Source of the DNA: Hankyongella sp964404985
Lineage (GTDB): Bacteria; Pseudomonadota; Alphaproteobacteria; Sphingomonadales; Sphingomonadaceae
Length of the DNA: 52,020 nucleotides
Direction of reading: 5' to 3'
Assembly (NCBI GenBank): GCA_964404985.1
Contig: CAYOMD010000017.1
Span: 1-52,020 of the forward strand
Shown here in pieces: positions 25,472 through 34,793 of this stretch. How positions within the stretch are numbered: the stretch's first letter is position 1; each line of letters starts with the position of its first letter. The notes beneath the pieces were generated by a model. That model was not told the origin of the DNA. It searched no databases and was given only the letters and a program-made list of their open reading frames with translations. A program made the translations under genes and the position numbers.

Positions 25472-25613
25472 GGCGACATGTGCGAGTCGACTGTCGGTAG
25501 CAATATTCGATAAAGTGGCCTCGTCGATTTACCAGGATTTGAATATTCATTTCCCCCGTCCGCCCTCTATAAGGATAAGAGAGGGTCTAAACCGGACAGA
25601 TATGGGGATTATG

Positions 25614-27830
25614 ATGAGCAAGAAAACCGCATCGCTTCTGGCACTACTCATGGCCACCTTGTCGCCGCTGGCGCTCTCTGCGCCTGCCGCAGCACAAGGC
25701 ACAACCTTGACCAGCACAGATTGGTGGCCGAGCAAACTCGATCTGCGCCCGCTGCGCCTCAACGAAAATCAGTCGAACCCCTATGGTCAGGCTTTCGATT
25801 ATGCTGCCGAGTTCAAGTCGCTTGACCTGGCGGCAGTCAAAAAGGACCTCGATACGGCTTTAACCACCTCCCAGCCGTGGTGGCCGGCTGACTATGGCAA
25901 CTACGGTCCGTTCTTCATCCGCATGGCCTGGCACAGCACCGGGACTTACCGCGTGCTGGATGGTCGCGGCGGTGGCGACGGCGGACAGCAGCGGTTCGAG
26001 CCGCTGAACAGCTGGCCGGACAATGTGAGCCTCGACAAGGCGCGCCGCCTGCTCTGGCCGATCAAGCAAAAGTACGGCCGCAAGCTGTCCTGGGGCGACC
26101 TGATGGTGCTTGCGGGCAATGTTGCGCTCGAAAACATGGGCTTCAAGACCATCGGCTTTGCCGGCGGTCGTGCCGACGAATGGCAACCGGACCTCGCCTA
26201 CTGGGGGCCGGAGAACAAGCTGCTGGGGGCAGACCGCACCGACGCGAAGGGCAAGCTGAAAGGCCCGCTTGCGGCAACCCAGATGGGCCTTATCTACGTG
26301 AATCCGGAAGGCCCCAACGGCAAGCCGGACCCGATTGCGGCCGCCGCAGACATCCGCCAGGCCTTTGGTCGCATGGCGATGAATGACGAGGAAATCGTTG
26401 CCCTGATCGCCGGTGGCCACACCATCGGCAAGGCACACGGTGCCCACAAGCCCGAAGAGTGCGTCGGCAAGGAACCGACAGCAGCTCCCATTGAGCAACA
26501 AGGCCTCGGCTGGGCCAACAAATGCGGCAAGGGCAACGCGGAAGATACCGTCAGCAGCGGCCTGGAAGGGGCCTGGTCGGCCAATCCGATTGCCTTCACA
26601 ACCCAGTATTTTGATAACCTGTTCGGCTTTGAGTGGGTGCAGACTCGCAGCCCCGGCGGCGGCATCCAGTGGATCCCCTCGGACCCCGCTGCGGCAAACC
26701 TTGTGCCGGACGCCCATATTGAGGGCAAGCGGCATGCCCCCATCATGTTCACGACCGACCTGTCGCTGCGCATGGACCCGGAATTCCGCAAGATATCCAT
26801 GCGCTTCAAGGATGATTCCGACGCGTTCGCCGATGCTTATGCCAAAGCCTGGTTCAAGCTGACCCACCGCGATATGGGGCCGCGCTCCCGCTATCTTGGC
26901 GTGGAGACGCCCAAGCAGGAATTCCTGTGGCAGGACCCCCTGCCGACTGCAGACGGCAAGATGATCGATGCGCAGGACATCGCGCAACTCAAGGCACGCA
27001 TCCTCGGCAGCGGTCTCAGCACACCGGAGCTGGTCCGCACGGCCTGGGCCGCCGCAGCAAGCTATCGCAGCTCGGACGGTCGTGGCGGAGCCAACGGCGC
27101 GCGCCTGCGCCTGGCACCCCAGAAGGACTGGGCCGTGAACACCCCGGCCGAAGTGGCCAAGGTTCAGGCCCGGCTTGAGACCATCCAGCGAGAGTTCAAC
27201 GCATCGGCCAAGGGCGGCAAGAAGGTCTCGCTTGCTGACCTGATCGTGCTCGGCGGCTCGGCGGCGGTTGAACGGGCGGCGGAACAGGCAGGCATGCCGG
27301 TGACCGTGGCGTTCAGGCCGGGCCGCGTGGATGCTACCCAGGCGCAGACCGACGTCGACTCGTTCAATCACCTGGAGCTGAAAGCCGATGGTTTCCGTAA
27401 CTACTACGATGCGGCAAGCTATAGTTCGCCCACTGAAATGCTGGTCGACAAGGCGGCTTTGCTGGAGCTGACCGTACCGGAGATGACAGTGCTGGTTGGC
27501 GGCATGCGCGCGCTCGACGCCAACACCGGTGGCTCACGCAACGGCGTGTTCACCAGTCGCCCGGGGCAGCTCACCAATGACTTCTTCGTCAACCTGCTGG
27601 ACCTGAACACCCGCTGGGCAAAATCCGCGAAGGCTGAAGGCCTCTATGAGGGCTACGACCGCGCCTCAGGCCAGCAACGCTGGACCGCGACGCCGGTGGA
27701 CCTGGTGTTCGGCTCGAACTCGGAGTTGCGCGCCGTCGCCGAAGTCTATGCGTCGGACGATGCCAAAAAGAAGTTCGTCGAAGACTTTGCCGCCGCCTGG
27801 GCCAAGGTCATGGAGCTTGACCGGTCATAA
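25614..27830 (+). CDS. katG: Catalase-peroxidase KatG with N-terminal signal peptide
   Basis: A 738-residue haem catalase-peroxidase. The N-terminus (SKKTASLLALLMATLSPLAL then APAAAQG) is a clear signal peptide with an AxA-type cleavage site, so the enzyme is probably periplasmic; most KatG proteins are cytoplasmic. The active site is intact: R103, W106 and H107 (FIRMAWHSTGTYR), Y228 (GLIYVNPEGPNGKPDP) and M254 (RMAMNDEE) for the Trp-Tyr-Met cross-link, and proximal H269 (AGGHTIGKAHG). The C-terminal duplicated domain is complete. The start is the ATG at 25614 (or 25611 or 25602, all in frame), preceded by GGGG. An open frame further upstream overlaps the previous gene and is rejected. It removes hydrogen peroxide; no clear OxyR site was recognised in the 142-bp leader. 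Confidence 0.95.
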   Translation: MSKKTASLLALLMATLSPLALSAPAAAQGTTLTSTDWWPSKLDLRPLRLNENQSNPYGQAFDYAAEFKSLDLAAVKKDLDTALTTSQPWWPADYGNYGPFFIRMAWHSTGTYRVLDGRGGGDGGQQRFEPLNSWPDNVSLDKARRLLWPIKQKYGRKLSWGDLMVLAGNVALENMGFKTIGFAGGRADEWQPDLAYWGPENKLLGADRTDAKGKLKGPLAATQMGLIYVNPEGPNGKPDPIAAAADIRQAFGRMAMNDEEIVALIAGGHTIGKAHGAHKPEECVGKEPTAAPIEQQGLGWANKCGKGNAEDTVSSGLEGAWSANPIAFTTQYFDNLFGFEWVQTRSPGGGIQWIPSDPAAANLVPDAHIEGKRHAPIMFTTDLSLRMDPEFRKISMRFKDDSDAFADAYAKAWFKLTHRDMGPRSRYLGVETPKQEFLWQDPLPTADGKMIDAQDIAQLKARILGSGLSTPELVRTAWAAAASYRSSDGRGGANGARLRLAPQKDWAVNTPAEVAKVQARLETIQREFNASAKGGKKVSLADLIVLGGSAAVERAAEQAGMPVTVAFRPGRVDATQAQTDVDSFNHLELKADGFRNYYDAASYSSPTEMLVDKAALLELTVPEMTVLVGGMRALDANTGGSRNGVFTSRPGQLTNDFFVNLLDLNTRWAKSAKAEGLYEGYDRASGQQRWTATPVDLVFGSNSELRAVAEVYASDDAKKKFVEDFAAAWAKVMELDRS

Positions 27831-27879
27831 CCCTCGGGAGGGATGCTCTAGGAGCGGTGATGTCAAGATGAGTCACTTT

Positions 27880-27901
27880 CCCCTCCCGCAAGCGGGAGGG
27901 G
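27880..27901. terminator. Strong GC hairpin downstream of katG
   Basis: CCCCTCCCGC and GCGGGAGGGG pair perfectly with a 2-nt loop, about 50 bp after the katG stop. A T-run is lacking, so it may be a terminator or a copy of the CCCTCCCGC-type intergenic repeat. Related hairpins occur in the MITE-like element at 41888-42108. Confidence 0.5.
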
Positions 27902-28001
27902 AGAACCGCACAGATGACATATCATGCGCACTTGAGCGTGATGGCATTGGATTGATAGCAAGTCCCACTGAAGAGAACCGATGTGCCCGCGGCAATACCG
28001 G

Positions 28002-28553
28002 TCAGGCGCGGGCGTTCAGCCGGTAGAACAGATGCGGCAAACCGGCGTGGTCCACATGCTTTTCAAAGTGAAAGCCGCACTTGTCGATAACATGGCGGGA
28101 CGATTTGTTGGCCATCTGCACCATGCAGCCGAGACTCGGCAGGTGCAGGGTTTTAAAGGCAACATCGACGACTTTGCGAACGGCTTCCGTTCCGTAACCA
28201 TGGCCCCAATAGTCCGGCTTCAGCGCGTAGGCGATATCCGTCTCCGGCTGGTCGTCGATGGTGCGTGACATCAGCCCGCAATAGCCAATCACGGCGCCAT
28301 CTTTCACCCGGTGCAGCACATAGAGGCCAAAACCATGCTGCTCCCAGTGAGCGATGTGATTCTCCAGTACGCGCTGCTGGTCCGGCTCCGGCAGCGGTGC
28401 ACCCGTCGGGGAGATGGACGCCGCCACTTCCGGGTCGTCGTTCAATTCCCACATATCCGGAAAATCTAGCGAAGACAGGCGAATACCATAGAGGCGCGCG
28501 GTGCTCATCACCCGCGGCGCCTCCGTATCCGATTTCAACAGTGCGTCCCTCAT
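28002..28553 (-). CDS. GNAT-family N-acetyltransferase
   Basis: A 183-residue acetyltransferase of the RimJ/RimL-like type (Acetyltransf_3). It shows the start STARLYGIRLSSLDFPDMW, the core strand VIGYCGLMSRTIDDQPETDI, the acetyl-CoA loop ALKPDYWGHGYGTEAVRKVV (Q/RxxGxG/A form: WGHGYG) and the C-terminal MANKSSRHVIDKCGFHFEKH, typical of this subgroup (xNxxSxxxxxKxGF). The substrate, a protein N-terminus or a small amine, is unknown. Start at the ATG at 28553, or the ATG at 28508, which gives a tighter family N-terminus. A probable single-gene unit. Confidence 0.88.
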   Translation of the reverse strand: MRDALLKSDTEAPRVMSTARLYGIRLSSLDFPDMWELNDDPEVAASISPTGAPLPEPDQQRVLENHIAHWEQHGFGLYVLHRVKDGAVIGYCGLMSRTIDDQPETDIAYALKPDYWGHGYGTEAVRKVVDVAFKTLHLPSLGCMVQMANKSSRHVIDKCGFHFEKHVDHAGLPHLFYRLNARA

Positions 28554-28626
28554 ACAAGTGAGGCTAACGTGAATTTTCCTGCTTGGCGACAGGAAAAATG
28601 ACGAAATGATACCACGTCAGATCGGG

Positions 28627-30000
28627 TCATTTTGCGACAAGTGCCGAGTCAACCGGCTGCCCGTTCTGTTTGTAGATAACGCCGCCTTTCATGACAAACG
28701 GGACATTCTGCAACAACCCGATCGTCTCCAGAACATCACCACGCACAGCGATGATATCGGCGAGTTTCCCGGGCGCAATACTGCCGCTGACTTTCTCGAC
28801 CCCCATGAATTTTGCCGGCCAATACGTTGCGGACTGGATCGCCTCCATGGCCGGCACGGCGAGCCTGTTCACCCAGACATCAAGCTCATTCCATGTCGAC
28901 TGGCAATGAAAGGTCATGGGGATGCCGCTGTCCGTGCCGATGAGCAGAATAGCCCCGGCGCGACGTAACTGATCGAACTTGCGATCCAGCGTGGGTTTAC
29001 GCTTCGGAGTCAGTTGGTTGTAGTCTAGCCGGCTCGGCGCAGTGATCGAGCCTGCGATATCCTTGATGGTATCCGGCTTCAGCCCGCGTTTCCAGCAGGG
29101 GTCGTCCAGACGCTCCGGGTTCGCAAGCAGGCGGCTGTAGTTGTGCAGACCGCTGATGGTCGGGGTCCAGTAAAGCGGCGAACCGCGCACGCGTCCCTCG
29201 GCGGCGCGCCGCTCCAGTGCTGACATGATATCTTGCGGGTATTCGGGTGCCGCGCCAAGCCCCGTATGCTCGAAATTGTCGATTCCCGTTTTCAGCCCGA
29301 TGCGAATCTCATCCGGCAAATGCGAGTGGCCGACGACTTTCAATCCCTGCTTATGCGCCTCATCCACCAAGGCGTGCGTAACGACCTCGCCCAACTCGTC
29401 CTGGTCGACAACTTTGATGACGTCGACACCAGCCGCCTTGAGTTGGCGCACCTTGGCGCGCGCATCATCGGCATCCTTGATGCCCCACCGGAACGCCTCA
29501 GTCCCCGGGTAAGGCTTCTTCTGCAGAAACGGCCCGGACACGTAAAGCCGTGGCCCCGGGATGCGCCCATCGCGAACAGCCTGTCGCACGGCAATCGAAT
29601 CCTCCAGTGGCCCTCCTAGATCGCGGGCACTGGTGACCCCCGCCAGCAGCAGTTGCATGGCACTGGCCGGCATGATCTCGTCACGCAGCCGGGTGATATA
29701 CGCTTTGTCCCAATGGATGTAATCGGCGTGGCCGTTGATCATCAGGTGTACGTGCATATCCCAGAGGCCAGGCAACACATCCATGCCCTCGGTCGAAATC
29801 ACGCGTGCACCGGCGGGTACGGTCACAGTCGTCGTGGTACCAACCGTTGTGATTCTCTCATTCTCAACGAGGATCACACTATTGGGGATCGGTGGGCCAC
29901 CAAAGCCGTCAATCAGCCGCCCACCGACAAGTGCGGTAACCTCTGCGTGCGCCGAGGACACATGGAGCAGCGCCAAAGCCAGCAGCGTGATGATCCGCAT
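28627..30000 (-). CDS. Exported metal-dependent amidohydrolase
   Basis: A 457-residue enzyme with signal peptide MRIITLLALALLHVSSAHAE. It has the amidohydrolase-superfamily TIM barrel: VLPGLWDMHVHLMINGH (HxH metal site), a lysine strand DVIKVVDQDELGEV, the histidine in LKVVGHSHLP, the NFEHTG histidine, and the final aspartate in LIGTDSGIP. The C-terminal urease-like strand GSIAPGKLADIIAVRGD is present. The family includes imidazolonepropionase-, prolidase- and carboxypeptidase-like hydrolases; the substrate is not evident. The ATG at 30000 follows a perfect AGGAGG, which decides against codons further upstream. Confidence 0.9.
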   Translation of the reverse strand: MRIITLLALALLHVSSAHAEVTALVGGRLIDGFGGPPIPNSVILVENERITTVGTTTTVTVPAGARVISTEGMDVLPGLWDMHVHLMINGHADYIHWDKAYITRLRDEIMPASAMQLLLAGVTSARDLGGPLEDSIAVRQAVRDGRIPGPRLYVSGPFLQKKPYPGTEAFRWGIKDADDARAKVRQLKAAGVDVIKVVDQDELGEVVTHALVDEAHKQGLKVVGHSHLPDEIRIGLKTGIDNFEHTGLGAAPEYPQDIMSALERRAAEGRVRGSPLYWTPTISGLHNYSRLLANPERLDDPCWKRGLKPDTIKDIAGSITAPSRLDYNQLTPKRKPTLDRKFDQLRRAGAILLIGTDSGIPMTFHCQSTWNELDVWVNRLAVPAMEAIQSATYWPAKFMGVEKVSGSIAPGKLADIIAVRGDVLETIGLLQNVPFVMKGGVIYKQNGQPVDSALVAK

Positions 30001-30061
30001 AGACCCTCCTGATTTTACGGCATCAGGGACCATGCTGGCAGGCCTGTCAACCCAGCTAACC

Positions 30062-31834
30062 CTACTCCGGCTTGACCACCCGGATCGAAAGCTCGCGAAG
30101 CTGTTTCAGCGTCACCTCGGACGGCGCGCCCATCATCAGATCTTCGGCCTTCTGGTTCATAGGGAACACGATGACCTCGCGGATGTTGGGTTCGTCTGCC
30201 AGCAGCATGACGATGCGGTCCACACCCGGTGCCGAGCCGCCGTGGGGCGGCGCGCCCATCTTGAACGCGTTGATCATGCCGCCGAACTTGGCATCGACCA
30301 CCTCCGGGCCATAGCCGGCAATCTCGAACGCCTTGTACATGATCTCCGGCCGGTGGTTCCGGATGGCGCCGGACGACAGCTCCACACCGTTGCACACGAT
30401 GTCATATTGGTAGGCGAGGATATCGAGCGGGTCTTTCGTCTCCAGCGCGTCCATCTCGCCCTGTGGCATCGAGAACGGGTTGTGAGAGAATACGACCTTC
30501 TTCTCCAGCTCGTCATATTCGAACATCGGAAAGTCGACGATCCAGCAGAAGCGGAAGGTACCCTTCTCGATCAGGTCGAGATCGTGGCCGACCTTGGTGC
30601 GCGCCTGGCCTGCGAGCTTTGCCGCCTTCTCCTCCTTGTCGCAGGCGAAGAACACGCCGTCGTCCGGCCCGAGCCCCAGGGCAGCAATCAGTTCCGCTAC
30701 CTTGGCATCGCCGAGGTTCTTGGCAATCGGGCCGGCGGCCTCCCCGCCCTTCATGTTGATGTAGCCGAGTCCGGCCCAGCCCTCCGCCCGCGCCCAGTCA
30801 TTCATGCCATCGAAGAAGCTGCGCGGGCGCGCCCCCGCCCCCGGTGCCGGCACAGCGCGCACCACCGCCCCGCCCTCGATCATGCGGGCGAAAATGCCAA
30901 AGCCTGAGCCGCGGAAGATTTCCGTGACATCCGTGATGATCAGCGGATTGCGCAGGTCCGGCTTGTCGGAGCCGTATTTCAGCATCGACTCGCGGTAGGC
31001 AATGCGCGGGAACGGGTAAGGCGTTACCGTGCGGCCCTGGCCGAACTCCGTGAACACGCCGTGCAGCACCGGCTCGATGGCGGCAAACACGTCCTCCTGC
31101 GTCACGAAGCTCATCTCGAAGTCGAGCTGATAGAACTCGCCGGGCGATCGGTCGGCGCGCGCATCCTCATCACGAAAACACGGTGCAATCTGGAAATAGC
31201 GATCAAAGCCGGCCACCATCAGCAGTTGCTTGAACATCTGCGGGGCCTGCGGCAGCGCGTAGAACTTGCCCGGGTGCATGCGGCTCGGGACCAGAAAGTC
31301 GCGTGCGCCCTCCGGCGAGGAGGCGGTCAGGATCGGCGTCTGGAACTCCATGAAGCCCTGGTCGATCATGCGGCGACGCAGGCTGGAGATGACCTGGCTG
31401 CGCAGCACGATATTCTGATGCAGGCGCTCGCGGCGCAGATCGAGGAAGCGGTATTTCAGCCGGATATCCTCGGGGTAGTCGGTCTCGCCGAACACCGGCA
31501 TCGGCAGGTCACCGGCCGCAGACAGCAAAGTGACCTGCCCTGCCGCCACCTCGATGGCACCGGTCGGCAGCGTGGCATTCACAGCAGACTCGGCGCGCGC
31601 AAGCACCACGCCATCCACCCGGATCACCGACTCCGCGCGCAGATGCTCGGCTGTCTTGAAAGCCGCCGAGTCGGAATCGATCACGATCTGGGTGATGCCG
31701 TAATGGTCGCGCAGGTCGATGAACAGCAGGTTGCCATGGTCGCGCTTGCGGTGGACCCAGCCGGACAGGCGGACGGTCTGGCCGACATCAGCGGCGCGCA
31801 GGGCGGCACAGGTATGGCTGCGATAGGCGTGCAT
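30062..31834 (-). CDS. aspS: Aspartyl-tRNA synthetase
   Basis: A 590-residue class II synthetase of bacterial type. It has an N-terminal OB-fold anticodon domain (MHAYRSHTCAALRAADVGQT), motif 1/2 regions with FRDEDARADRSPGEFYQLDF, a bacterial insertion domain, and motif 3 GVDRIVMLLADEPNIREVI followed by FPMNQKAEDLMMGAPS. Whether it charges only tRNA-Asp or also tRNA-Asn (then corrected by GatCAB) cannot be settled by eye. The ATG at 31834 gives the standard N-terminus. It is divergent from rnd across 84 bp. Confidence 0.97.
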   Translation of the reverse strand: MHAYRSHTCAALRAADVGQTVRLSGWVHRKRDHGNLLFIDLRDHYGITQIVIDSDSAAFKTAEHLRAESVIRVDGVVLARAESAVNATLPTGAIEVAAGQVTLLSAAGDLPMPVFGETDYPEDIRLKYRFLDLRRERLHQNIVLRSQVISSLRRRMIDQGFMEFQTPILTASSPEGARDFLVPSRMHPGKFYALPQAPQMFKQLLMVAGFDRYFQIAPCFRDEDARADRSPGEFYQLDFEMSFVTQEDVFAAIEPVLHGVFTEFGQGRTVTPYPFPRIAYRESMLKYGSDKPDLRNPLIITDVTEIFRGSGFGIFARMIEGGAVVRAVPAPGAGARPRSFFDGMNDWARAEGWAGLGYINMKGGEAAGPIAKNLGDAKVAELIAALGLGPDDGVFFACDKEEKAAKLAGQARTKVGHDLDLIEKGTFRFCWIVDFPMFEYDELEKKVVFSHNPFSMPQGEMDALETKDPLDILAYQYDIVCNGVELSSGAIRNHRPEIMYKAFEIAGYGPEVVDAKFGGMINAFKMGAPPHGGSAPGVDRIVMLLADEPNIREVIVFPMNQKAEDLMMGAPSEVTLKQLRELSIRVVKPE

Positions 31835-31918
31835 AGAAAATCCTGAATATTTGACTGCGGGAGCAACACCGCCTCGCTTGGCATTTGTCAAGGCGCAGGA
31901 GCCTGCTATGCCATTTCC

Positions 31919-33100
31919 ATGACAGTTGAACCGATCACCCGCACCGACGAACTCGCCGAACTCTGCCACCGTTTCGCTCAGGCCGACTTTGTCGCCGTCG
32001 ATACCGAGTTCATGCGCGAGCACACCTACTACTCGGATCTGTGCCTCATTCAGCTGGCGACACCGGATGAGGCGGTAATCGTCGACCCGAAGGCCGATGG
32101 CCTCTCCCTCGATCCTTTGCTGCACCTCATGAATGAGGAACCGGTGCTGAAGCTGGTGCATGCCGCCGGCCAGGACTTCGAGATTTTCTACAATCTTTCG
32201 GGCCGGCTGCCGACGCCGGCCTTCGATACCCAGGTTGCCGCCATGGCGATGGGCCTGGGCGAGCAGATTTCCTATCAGAACCTGGTCGAGAAGATGCTTG
32301 GTCTCTCCATCGAGAAAGGGGCGCGCTTTACCGACTGGGCGCGCCGGCCGCTGGAGCCTCGGCAACTGACCTATGCGATCGGCGACGTAACCCATCTCGC
32401 TGCGCTGTTCCCGAAGATGCTCGACGAGTTGAGGCGCAACAATCGCGGCGACTGGCTCGACGAGGAAATGGCGCGCCTGACCGACCCGGAGACCTACCGC
32501 ATCGACCCGGATACAGTCTGGCAGCGTGTTCGCCTGCCGTCCCGCAAGCTTGAAGTGCTCGGGCGGCTGAAGGCGATAGCCGCATGGCGCGAGCGTGAGG
32601 CCCAGCGTCGCAACCTTCCGCGCGGGCGGCTCCTGAAGGATGAAACGCTGGCCGATCTGGCGCTGACCCCGCCGCGCAACCAGGCCTGTCTGGCAAAGGT
32701 GCGTGGCGTCCCGGCATCCTGGGCCGAGAACGAGATGGGGGCTGCAGTCCTGCGCGTGCTGGAGGCTGCCGTGCCCCTGCCGCGCGAGGAAGCACCCGAT
32801 CGTGGCGACGCCCGCCCGCTGGGACGGCGGGCCGCATTGGTCGCAGACCTGCTCAAGCTGCTGCTGAAAATCCGCTGCGACGAGGCCGATGTCGCGCCCA
32901 AGCTGGTGTGCCGGTCAGACGAACTGGAGCGCCTGGCCGCCGGCGAGCGCGAAGGTCTGGCCATCCTTCAGGGCTGGCGCCTCGGGATGTTCGGCCGTGA
33001 CGCCGTTGATCTGGTGGAGGGTCGCCTTGCCTTCTCGGTCCGCGACGGCCAGACCCGGCTGACCCGGCTGGAGCCGGTGGACTCGATTTCAAACGATTAG
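31919..33100 (+). CDS. rnd: Ribonuclease D
   Basis: A 393-residue 3'-5' exoribonuclease that trims tRNA 3' ends. The DEDD-family exonuclease motifs are visible: Exo I FVAVDTEFMREHTYY, Exo II KLVHAAGQDFEIFYNL, Exo III TYAIGDVTHLAALFPKM (the D-Y type has a tyrosine four residues before the aspartate). It is followed by an HRDC domain (about residues 215-290). The ATG at 31919 follows AGGAG at about 31897-31901 at long spacing. Divergent from aspS, convergent with terC (5 bp between stops). Confidence 0.95.
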   Translation: MTVEPITRTDELAELCHRFAQADFVAVDTEFMREHTYYSDLCLIQLATPDEAVIVDPKADGLSLDPLLHLMNEEPVLKLVHAAGQDFEIFYNLSGRLPTPAFDTQVAAMAMGLGEQISYQNLVEKMLGLSIEKGARFTDWARRPLEPRQLTYAIGDVTHLAALFPKMLDELRRNNRGDWLDEEMARLTDPETYRIDPDTVWQRVRLPSRKLEVLGRLKAIAAWREREAQRRNLPRGRLLKDETLADLALTPPRNQACLAKVRGVPASWAENEMGAAVLRVLEAAVPLPREEAPDRGDARPLGRRAALVADLLKLLLKIRCDEADVAPKLVCRSDELERLAAGEREGLAILQGWRLGMFGRDAVDLVEGRLAFSVRDGQTRLTRLEPVDSISND

Positions 33101-33105
33101 AGACT

Positions 33106-33858
33106 CTAATGGCTTGGCGTGCCTGCACGTTTCTCGCGGTTTTTGCGGGCCAGAATGTTCAGGAACTCGACAATGCAGGAGAAGGCCATAGCGACATAAA
33201 CAAAGCCTTTTTCCACATGAACGCCGAAGCCCTCGGCAATCAGGGTCATGCCGATCATCAGCAGGAAGCTGAGCGCCAGCATCACCACCGTCGGGTTTTT
33301 CGCCACGAAATTGGCCAGTGGTCCTGCGGCAAACAGCATGACGCCGACAGTGACCAGAACCGCGATGATCATGATCGGCACATGCTGCGTCAGGCCTACA
33401 GCCGTGATGATGCTGTCGAGCGAGAACACCAGATCGATGGCGATAATCTGGCCGATGATCGCGGCAAAGCTGGCACCAACGCGGCTGGTATCGAAAACGT
33501 CGTGGGTGGGGGCCGGGTCCACATTGTGGTGGATTTCCTTGGTCGCCTTCCAGACCAGGAACAGACCGCCGGCGATCAGGATGAGGTCGCGCCACGAAAA
33601 ACCCTGGCCGAACAGGCTGAACACCGGCTCGGTCAGCAGAACGATGAAGGCGACAAGGCTTAGCAGTGCCAACCGCAGGATCAACGCGAGGCCAATGCCG
33701 ATGCGGCGCGCGCGCGGCCGGTCCGCCTCCGGCAGCTTGTTGGTCAGGATTGAGATGAAGATGAGGTTGTCGATCCCGAGGACCACCTCAAGCGCGATCA
33801 GGGTTGCGAGAGCAACCCAGGCAGCCGGATCAGAAAACAGGGTAATCAGCGCGTCCAT
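33106..33858 (-). CDS. TerC-family integral membrane protein
   Basis: A 250-residue membrane protein of the TerC family, with about seven membrane spans. Family hallmarks are the acidic, probably metal-coordinating pair in ALEVVLGIDNLIFISIL and IAIDLVFSLDSIITAVGL. Members are linked to tellurite resistance and, more recently, to manganese export and metalation of exported enzymes. The ATG at 33858 follows GGGGG; a TTG 12 nt upstream is less likely. Monocistronic by layout. The particular metal cannot be read from sequence. Confidence 0.93.
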   Translation of the reverse strand: MDALITLFSDPAAWVALATLIALEVVLGIDNLIFISILTNKLPEADRPRARRIGIGLALILRLALLSLVAFIVLLTEPVFSLFGQGFSWRDLILIAGGLFLVWKATKEIHHNVDPAPTHDVFDTSRVGASFAAIIGQIIAIDLVFSLDSIITAVGLTQHVPIMIIAVLVTVGVMLFAAGPLANFVAKNPTVVMLALSFLLMIGMTLIAEGFGVHVEKGFVYVAMAFSCIVEFLNILARKNREKRAGTPSH

Positions 33859-33913
33859 CAAGGCCCCCAACGGTTATAGAGGCCAGCTAGGGGATCAGGC
33901 GCATGAACGCAAC

Positions 33914-33954
33914 GGACTTTAAATCCGCCTCAGCCTGATGCGGATTTAAAGTCC
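33914..33954. terminator. 15-bp perfect inverted repeat downstream of ompW
   Basis: GGACTTTAAATCCGC (33914-33928) and its exact complement (33940-33954) enclose an 11-nt loop, 7 bp after the ompW stop on the minus strand and about 55 bp upstream of the terC start. Position suggests an ompW terminator; the T-run is short. Confidence 0.5.
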
Positions 33955-33960
33955 TTTGAT

Positions 33961-34614
33961 CTAGAAGCGATAGCCGACGCCTATGCCGACGATCAACGGG
34001 TCGAGATCGATGTTGACGCTGTTCCGGGTCGCGCCCTGGTGCAGCGTCACCCGCGTGTCGATGCTGACATACTTGAGGTCAACATTGACGAACCATTTCT
34101 TGTTGATTGCGTAATCCAAGCCGGCCTGGACTGCCCAGCCCAGCGAGGAGTCTGCGCTCACATCCACAGGGCCGATCGCATCGACCAGTGTCTGCGATGC
34201 ATCGACGCTATAGAACACGGTGTAGTTCACACCAGCTCCAACGTAGGGCCGGAACTGACCATCCGGATTGAAGTGATACTGCAGGGTCAGGGTCGGCGGC
34301 AGAACGCGGGCATCGATAATCTTGCCGACGCCATTCAGGGCCCCACGACCGATGACATCATGGTTGGAGGTCGCGAGGATGAGCTCGGCACCGATATGCT
34401 TGGTGAAGAAATAAGTGAAATCCACTTCCCCGGTGACTGCGCTATCGACTCCAACCGACGCGGTCGGCAAGGCCGGATTGATACCACCCGCCTCCTCCGT
34501 TGGTAATACACCAATAGCACGCACCCGAATCTGGAAATCTCCGGCTTCTGCATGTGCGGTACCAGCCAAAGCCAAAGTTGCCATAGCGGTGAATACAATA
34601 AGGTCACGTTTCAT
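33961..34614 (-). CDS. ompW: OmpW-family outer membrane protein
   Basis: A 217-residue eight-stranded barrel with signal peptide MKRDLIVFTAMATLALAG ending AHA. It then has DFQIRVRAIGVLPTEEA and alternating strands including TYFFTKHIGAELILATSNHD, LPPTLTLQYHFNPDGQFRPY, VGAGVNYT and WFVNVDLKYVSIDT, ending in the barrel-terminal phenylalanine of VGIGVGYRF. OmpW forms a small hydrophobic channel; in E. coli it is induced under oxygen limitation by FNR. Here an FNR-type box lies 62 bp upstream, where a class II activator site would be expected. The ATG at 34614 follows AAGGGGAT. Confidence 0.92.
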   Translation of the reverse strand: MKRDLIVFTAMATLALAGTAHAEAGDFQIRVRAIGVLPTEEAGGINPALPTASVGVDSAVTGEVDFTYFFTKHIGAELILATSNHDVIGRGALNGVGKIIDARVLPPTLTLQYHFNPDGQFRPYVGAGVNYTVFYSVDASQTLVDAIGPVDVSADSSLGWAVQAGLDYAINKKWFVNVDLKYVSIDTRVTLHQGATRNSVNIDLDPLIVGIGVGYRF

Positions 34615-34676
34615 AGTCTATCCCCTTGAACAAGAATTTGTAAGGGGAGCGATAGCGCAATGTTTTTCGTGTGTTT

Positions 34677-34690
34677 TTGATATAAAGCAA
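34677..34690 (-). promoter_or_regulatory. FNR/FixK-type box upstream of ompW
   Basis: TTGATATAAAGCAA matches TTGAT-N4-ATCAA with one mismatch. Its centre is about 41.5 bp from a predicted start site near 34642, and TATCGC at 34654-34649 would serve as the -10. This is class II activator spacing, leaving a 28-nt leader with a good ribosome-binding site. Confidence 0.65.
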
Positions 34691-34746
34691 ATTGGCGAAT
34701 TTTTATTGTGTACTGCCTGTTACACTGTGAAAAAATTTATGCTTGT

Positions 34747-34760
34747 TTGACTCAGATCAA
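34747..34760 (+). promoter_or_regulatory. FNR/FixK-type box upstream of hemN
   Basis: TTGACTCAGATCAA matches the FNR consensus TTGAT-N4-ATCAA with one mismatch. It is centred only about 40 bp from the hemN ATG. Standard class II spacing would place transcription start on the start codon itself, implying a leaderless or near-leaderless mRNA, or a non-standard activator position. Confidence 0.7.
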
Positions 34761-34793
34761 ATCGGGTCGCCTGTCTTTGCGCAAGACTGAGGC

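Noticed and set aside
25290..25613. N-terminal extension of katG back into the GGDEF-EAL gene
   Set aside because: It overlaps another gene out of frame and would bury the signal peptide; the GGGG ribosome-binding site points to 25611-25614.
27880..27901. CRISPR or integron-type repeat
   Set aside because: A single hairpin without spacers or repeated units at regular distance; no cas genes in the window.
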